In this document: piece after piece, positions 60,273 to 64,000 of the stretch
Layout of the letters: every line of letters starts with the position of its first letter
Numbering within the stretch: position 1 is the stretch's first letter
Origin: Clostridia bacterium
Lineage (GTDB): Bacteria > Bacillota > Clostridia > Acetivibrionales > DSM-2933
Direction: 5' to 3'
Assembly: GCA_026416815.1 (NCBI GenBank)
Contig: JAOAEJ010000001.1
Span: forward strand, 33,528 to 97,527
Length of the DNA stretch: 64,000 nt
Program-made: the position numbers and the translations under genes
The notes under the pieces: model-generated
Database searches by the model: none
What the model saw: only the letters and a program-made list of their open reading frames with translations
Told to the model about the DNA's origin: nothing

Positions 60273-61331
60273 TTAGCTAAATGGAACCCAACGTTTTTGA
60301 GAATGACTTTGTTCTGCTAATTCAATAATCCGTATTGTATTTCTTGCTTGCTGAGGTTTTACGATAAGCTTATTTTTATCCAATATAGACTCATAAACAT
60401 TCCTATAAAACTCTCTATAGTCACCACTTTCGCTTTCAACTTTCCCAACTATGTGTAAGCCATTGGCTTCAGTGTTTATTTTCCCCCACAGTGCCTCGGG
60501 CTCTTTTCCCCAGCCTTCGACATCCCTGGGTAGTAGCCCATTCTTAAGAGCTTCTTCCTGAACATCCAATGCATACTTGATAAAAGACCCCTTTGTACCG
60601 TATATGGCAAAGCGTGGCCCAGGCTCTCTTACAAGCATTCCGGATTTGAGTGTTGCTTTTAGATTTGGATATTTGAGAATAACCTTAAAATAATCAGTTG
60701 TTTCTGCACCGCTCCTTTGGACTTCAAGGTGGGCAAACACTTCTTGAGGAAGTCCGAATAAAATTTGTACCTGGTCTATAAGATGAGAGCCAAGGTCATA
60801 TAAAATACCTGAACCTGCCACGTTTTTCTCTCTCCAATTGTTTTTTAACTCAGCCCTATATCTATCGTAATTGGCGTCAAAGTCTACAATATCTCCAAGT
60901 AAATTACTTTTGACAAGCTTTTCAACTGTCTTAAAATCACTATCCCACCTTCTATTGTGATGTACAGTTAATAACTTCTTTGTGGATTCGGCAAGAGCAA
61001 TTAACTTGTCAGCTTCTTCGGCTGTCACTGTAAACGGCTTTTCAACTACAACATTCTTACCTTTTTCTAATGCCCTTTTGGCTAACTCATAGTGAACCGT
61101 ATTTGGTGTTGCAACAACAATAAGTTCGATGTTTGGATCGTCTAGTATTTCATCTACTGTTGAAACGACTTGGACATACTGAAATTTTTCTTTCAATTGC
61201 TTCACATTCTCCGGCGTAGTTACACAAACTTTATATAATTTAAGTTCAGGGATACTGTCTATGATAGGGGCATGAAAAACTCGACTGCCCATACCATACC
61301 CTATTAAGCCAACATTAATCTCCCTTTTCAT
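60273..61331 (-). CDS. Gfo/Idh/MocA family oxidoreductase
   Basis: A 352-residue NAD(P)-dependent oxidoreductase. It has the N-terminal Rossmann motif VGLIGYGMGSRVFHAPI, the EKPFT motif (VVVEKPFTVTAEEADKL) and a C-terminal catalytic alpha/beta domain with GSHLIDQVQILFG. The subgroup with GSRVFHAPI is often annotated as a YhhX/MviM-like enzyme acting on sugars or inositol. The start is at 61331: AAGGAGAGG lies just upstream there, while an earlier in-frame start at 61376 does not fit the family N-terminus. It is a single gene. Confidence 0.93.
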   Translation of the reverse strand: MKREINVGLIGYGMGSRVFHAPIIDSIPELKLYKVCVTTPENVKQLKEKFQYVQVVSTVDEILDDPNIELIVVATPNTVHYELAKRALEKGKNVVVEKPFTVTAEEADKLIALAESTKKLLTVHHNRRWDSDFKTVEKLVKSNLLGDIVDFDANYDRYRAELKNNWREKNVAGSGILYDLGSHLIDQVQILFGLPQEVFAHLEVQRSGAETTDYFKVILKYPNLKATLKSGMLVREPGPRFAIYGTKGSFIKYALDVQEEALKNGLLPRDVEGWGKEPEALWGKINTEANGLHIVGKVESESGDYREFYRNVYESILDKNKLIVKPQQARNTIRIIELAEQSHSQKRWVPFS

Positions 61332-61476
61332 ATATAACCTCTCCTTCTGGATTTTAATTCCAAATTTGAATTGCATTTAGACTATTATAAATAATTATGT
61401 GAAATACTCCCTATAATTATTTTTGCATATTTGGGGTAAAATACCCATGAAAAAATATCTGTAAGGAGTGTTTATA

Positions 61477-62220
61477 ATGGAACCAGTACAAACTACGTCG
61501 CAGGTGCCACAAGATATAAAGGCTGTTATGAAGAATGTCGGTAACTTTGAAGGAAGATTTAACTTGGAAAAGTCAGGGTTTAATGAAAATATGCCAGGAC
61601 ATAAGACAAGTCATGATATGATACTTCGTCAGCAGCCTAGGACTGTTAAACAAGAAGGATCAGGTATAAATCTTCCCTATGAAGTACGTAAAGAAATGGC
61701 TTTAATGCTCGATGACCACCAGTGTGCATTAAATACTGCACTTAGCCAATATAATAAACACCACTGGCTGTCTGAAGGTGCAGAAAGTTTTATTAGTGTA
61801 CATGATTTATTGAATGAACATATTGAATTAACTAATAAGCATATTGATGAAATAGGGGAGCGCGTGGCTAGGCTCGGGGGAGTGCCTACTGCACACCCGG
61901 TTACGCAGCACGAACTTTCTTATATCAAGCATGAGGTAGAAGGAAGGTATAGCTTAAGAGACTTTTTAAGAAATGATTTGGAACATGAAATGAAAATTCA
62001 GCAAATGTTAAGGCAGACAATAAGACGTGCTCATGAACTAAACGATTTTGGTACAGTGCAAACTTTAGAAGAAATATTAAAAGACCGTGAAGATTTAGGT
62101 TATCACCTCTACAGTATTCTTGAGGATGATTCACTTGTAAGAGGTATGAATCACTTAATGGATAACAGAAATGATATAGTTGGCGATGGTAATATAAACT
62201 CTACAAATAAATTGCAATAG
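61477..62220 (+). CDS. Dps-like ferritin-family protein
   Basis: A 247-residue protein with a four-helix ferritin/Dps domain at about 70-225. The ferroxidase-type pattern of Dps proteins is visible: ALSQYNKHHWLSEGAESF, HDLLNEHIEL, and DEIGERVARLGGVP at the end of the second helix. It probably binds iron and protects DNA from oxidative damage. It carries a longer N-terminal extension (about 65 residues) than most Dps. The ATG at 61477 has AAGGAG 8 nt upstream; the GTG at 61468 overlaps that site. It would act with the H-NOX receptor and rhodanese in oxidative defence only in a broad sense. Confidence 0.85.
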   Translation: MEPVQTTSQVPQDIKAVMKNVGNFEGRFNLEKSGFNENMPGHKTSHDMILRQQPRTVKQEGSGINLPYEVRKEMALMLDDHQCALNTALSQYNKHHWLSEGAESFISVHDLLNEHIELTNKHIDEIGERVARLGGVPTAHPVTQHELSYIKHEVEGRYSLRDFLRNDLEHEMKIQQMLRQTIRRAHELNDFGTVQTLEEILKDREDLGYHLYSILEDDSLVRGMNHLMDNRNDIVGDGNINSTNKLQ

Positions 62221-62375
62221 TCAGTTGAGATGTAGTAGCATTAATGATTTACACTTAATTGTTTGGAGTAACTGCATATAATGAATATGTATGATTCGGT
62301 TTATATAAATAATCCAAAGAGAAGTTACAGTTTGTGACTTATCTTTTGCTGAATTTAATACTACCACATTTTTTC

Positions 62376-62425
62376 AAATCACCTATATATAATTGGTTTT
62401 AAAACCAATTATATATAGGTGATTT
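62376..62425. repeat. perfect 50-bp palindrome without a loop
   Basis: The sequence 62376-62400 is exactly the reverse complement of 62401-62425 (AAATCACCTATATA... centred on TTTTAAAA). It is preceded by a T-run and lies between the Dps-like gene (+) and the corA gene (-). It may serve as a terminator or be the trace of a mobile element. Confidence 0.8.
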
Positions 62426-62475
62426 CATAAATAGTATATTTAAATATCAAAGCTTTCAGCTTTTTATACCTATAT

Positions 62476-62530
62476 AAATTGCAAAAAAGAATCTACAACG
62501 AAGTTCTCCCTAAATCTTTTTTGCAATTTG
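62476..62530. terminator. hairpin between convergent genes
   Basis: AAATTGCAAAAAAGA (62476-62490) pairs perfectly with TCTTTTTTGCAATTT (62515-62529). With A- and T-rich flanks it can end transcripts from both sides. Confidence 0.65.
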
Positions 62531-62598
62531 TTACCTTAAGTGATATTATGGTAACTAAAATTTTCCTTGTAATATCATTATCGCAATTTACATAACAA

Positions 62599-63573
62599 CT
62601 ATTTTTTTATATCAAACCAGCCTTTACGTTTAAACCAAAGAAGCATAGACATACCGATAAACGCCATAAGTCCTAAGACATAAAAATAACCGTATTGCCA
62701 TCTCAATTCGGGCATATAGTCAAAGTTCATACCATATATTCCTACAATAAAAGTTAACGGTATAAAAACTGAAGTTATAACTGTAAGTATTGTCATAATT
62801 TTATTCATTTTGTGAGAATTGATGGAAAGATAGTTATCACGAACATCTGCAGTAACTTCGCGGTTTGACTCAACAATATCCGAAAGCCTTAAAAGATGAT
62901 CATAGATATCATTAAAATGCCGTTTGTTATCTCTAAAGCCCTGGAGATGCTCTGAGTTTAGAATTCTATATAGCAATTCCTTCATAGAGTTTATTGTATG
63001 CCTAAGTTTCAGTAGGTCTGTTCGGATTTCGAAAACTTGATCAATTAGATCATAAATTCTTCTATCTCTTGATTTTATATCAATTTCACTCAAAGAGTCT
63101 TCTATCCGGTATACTATAGGAAAGTAATAATCCACAATCTTATCAAAAATTAAATAGGCAACATAAATATGGTCGTCCTTTTTGGCATTTACACTACTTA
63201 AGATTTTTTGACGTGTACTTTCAATTTCTTTTAGAGTTGACTTGTGAAAGGACACTACATAGTTATCGCCTACAAATAAATCTAGTTCGATAGGTTCTAG
63301 TGTGTTGGAGTCAATGGAGTGTAAGACAAAAAAATTATAGGTACCATAGTAATCCACTTTAGGACGTTCTAAGTGTTCAAGGCAATCTTCTATAGCCAGA
63401 TCATGAAATTTAAAGTAAGTACTTAATAATTCAATTTCATGGTTATTTGCAGAATCAAAATCAACCCAATACCAGATGATATCCTCCATAGATAACCTAC
63501 CAAGGGGAACATTTTCGAGCAGTTCTAAATTTTTTGTTCGTGCAAGTGTATAGATCAACTTTTTTTCCTCCAT
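62599..63573 (-). CDS. corA: CorA-type magnesium transporter
   Basis: A 324-residue CorA family channel. The C-terminal two-helix part has the selectivity motif YGMNFDYMPE between helices (ITSVFIPLTFIVGIYGMNF and GYFYVLGLMAFIGMSMLLW). The large cytoplasmic N-terminal domain (about 1-255) carries helices rich in Glu/Lys/Asp. It takes up Mg2+ or related divalent cations (Co2+, Ni2+). It has its own ribosome binding site (GGAGG on the minus strand) and no operon partner. It is divergent from the rRNA promoter region. Confidence 0.94.
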   Translation of the reverse strand: MEEKKLIYTLARTKNLELLENVPLGRLSMEDIIWYWVDFDSANNHEIELLSTYFKFHDLAIEDCLEHLERPKVDYYGTYNFFVLHSIDSNTLEPIELDLFVGDNYVVSFHKSTLKEIESTRQKILSSVNAKKDDHIYVAYLIFDKIVDYYFPIVYRIEDSLSEIDIKSRDRRIYDLIDQVFEIRTDLLKLRHTINSMKELLYRILNSEHLQGFRDNKRHFNDIYDHLLRLSDIVESNREVTADVRDNYLSINSHKMNKIMTILTVITSVFIPLTFIVGIYGMNFDYMPELRWQYGYFYVLGLMAFIGMSMLLWFKRKGWFDIKK

Positions 63574-63744
63574 TTCTCTTACAGAATACTCTATTACAAA
63601 GTTGGGTAATTCTCTTTTTATTCGATTTTATTAAAGCAATATTTATTTTATCAAATATTCCTAATGTCTACAGTATATATACAGTAAAAAGATTGAAGGT
63701 AGGTTAGCTTATAATTTGTGGTAAGGAGTACCTGAAAAAATTTG

Positions 63745-63872
63745 TTGACAGAATATATTTATCGTGTTAAGATAACGTTCGACTCGTAAGTGAGCAACAC
63801 AATAGGAGAACTACTGAAGAATAAATTGGTAGAAAATAAAGTGTTGACATAAGCGACGTAGCGTGGTAATAT
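63745..63872 (+). promoter_or_regulatory. tandem rRNA-type promoters
   Basis: P1: TTGACA (63745-63750), 17 nt, TAAGAT (63768-63773). P2: TTGACA (63844-63849), 17 nt, TAATAT (63867-63872). Two consensus promoters in tandem, followed by a 130-nt leader with a TGTCTC/GAGACA hairpin (about 63882-63898) and the phrase GACTTTGAAAAGTAAACAG, are typical of clostridial rRNA operons. No protein gene follows within the window, so a 16S rRNA gene probably starts just beyond 64000. The 63574-63744 stretch is AT-rich with nothing else I recognise. Confidence 0.75.
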
Positions 63873-64000
63873 GTATAAGCTGTCTCGCAAGAGACACAAT
63901 GGACTTTGAAAAGTAAACAGTGTAAGTGTAAAGGAACTTGTTAATTAAAATGAGTAACTTGCGAACTTTATAAAAAGTGAGTAAGTAATAAAAGAGCTAA

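Overview
The window looks like chromosomal DNA of a low-GC, anaerobic, spore-former-type Firmicute of class Clostridia. A Ruminiclostridium-like (cluster III) host is my best guess, inferred from gene content and codon use rather than from a marker gene. Supporting signs are strong AGGAGG-type ribosome binding sites, frequent GTG/TTG starts, intrinsic terminators, an Re-citrate synthase, aconitase and isocitrate dehydrogenase branch, an H-NOX chemoreceptor and clostridial Tad-type genes. The right edge carries tandem rRNA-type promoters and a leader, so a 16S rRNA gene probably starts just beyond it.

Layout. 1-5.4 kb: the 5' part of a glycogen debranching enzyme gene overlapping a STAS gene (minus strand), then an ACT regulator, homoserine dehydrogenase and an aspartate kinase with altered catalytic motifs, then a GyrI-like protein. 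5.4-6.0 kb: a non-coding stretch with a leftward promoter covered by two LexA-type boxes and a foldable RNA. 6.0-12.2 kb: cobalamin assembly genes (cobU, cobS, a cobC-type phosphatase), an ECF S-component with a pyridoxamine-pyruvate-transaminase-like enzyme, a metallo-beta-lactamase-fold hydrolase and a chemoreceptor. 12.4-18 kb: Re-citrate synthase, aconitase, isocitrate dehydrogenase and a GntR/FCD regulator, with a GntR-type operator inside the first promoter. This is the route from oxaloacetate to 2-oxoglutarate and glutamate. 18-33.5 kb: an exported PepF-like peptidase, tRNA-Glu, an O2-type H-NOX chemoreceptor, a secreted beta-propeller protein, rRNA-modifying enzymes, an intracellular starch-binding-module protein, a CbiMQO metal transporter, and a glutaredoxin/rhodanese pair behind a CsoR/CstR-like operator.

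33.7-53.4 kb is a Tad-like (type IVc pilus/secretion) locus. It has a CpaB/SAF remnant, two MinD-like proteins with poor P-loops, a CpaF-type ATPase, a TadB-TadC-like fusion, several single-pass pilin-like proteins, a large secreted protein and TadE/TadG-like proteins. Its most striking gene encodes a TadE-like N-terminus, a Pro/Thr linker and a nuclease-like toxin tip. A probable immunity gene follows at once. Up to 55.4 kb come further immunity-like genes, each next to a short reading frame that looks like a displaced toxin C-terminus. I read this as a polymorphic toxin island coupled to a Tad apparatus.

55.4-64 kb: a PD-(D/E)xK-like protein, an AraC regulator divergent from dihydroxy-acid dehydratase, a DJ-1/PfpI protein, a Gfo/Idh/MocA oxidoreductase, a Dps-like ferritin, a CorA transporter and the rRNA leader. 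Relatives of one small hairpin repeat occur at about 3.5, 5.4, 17.1 and 55.3 kb. All family assignments come from reading motifs; no database search was run.
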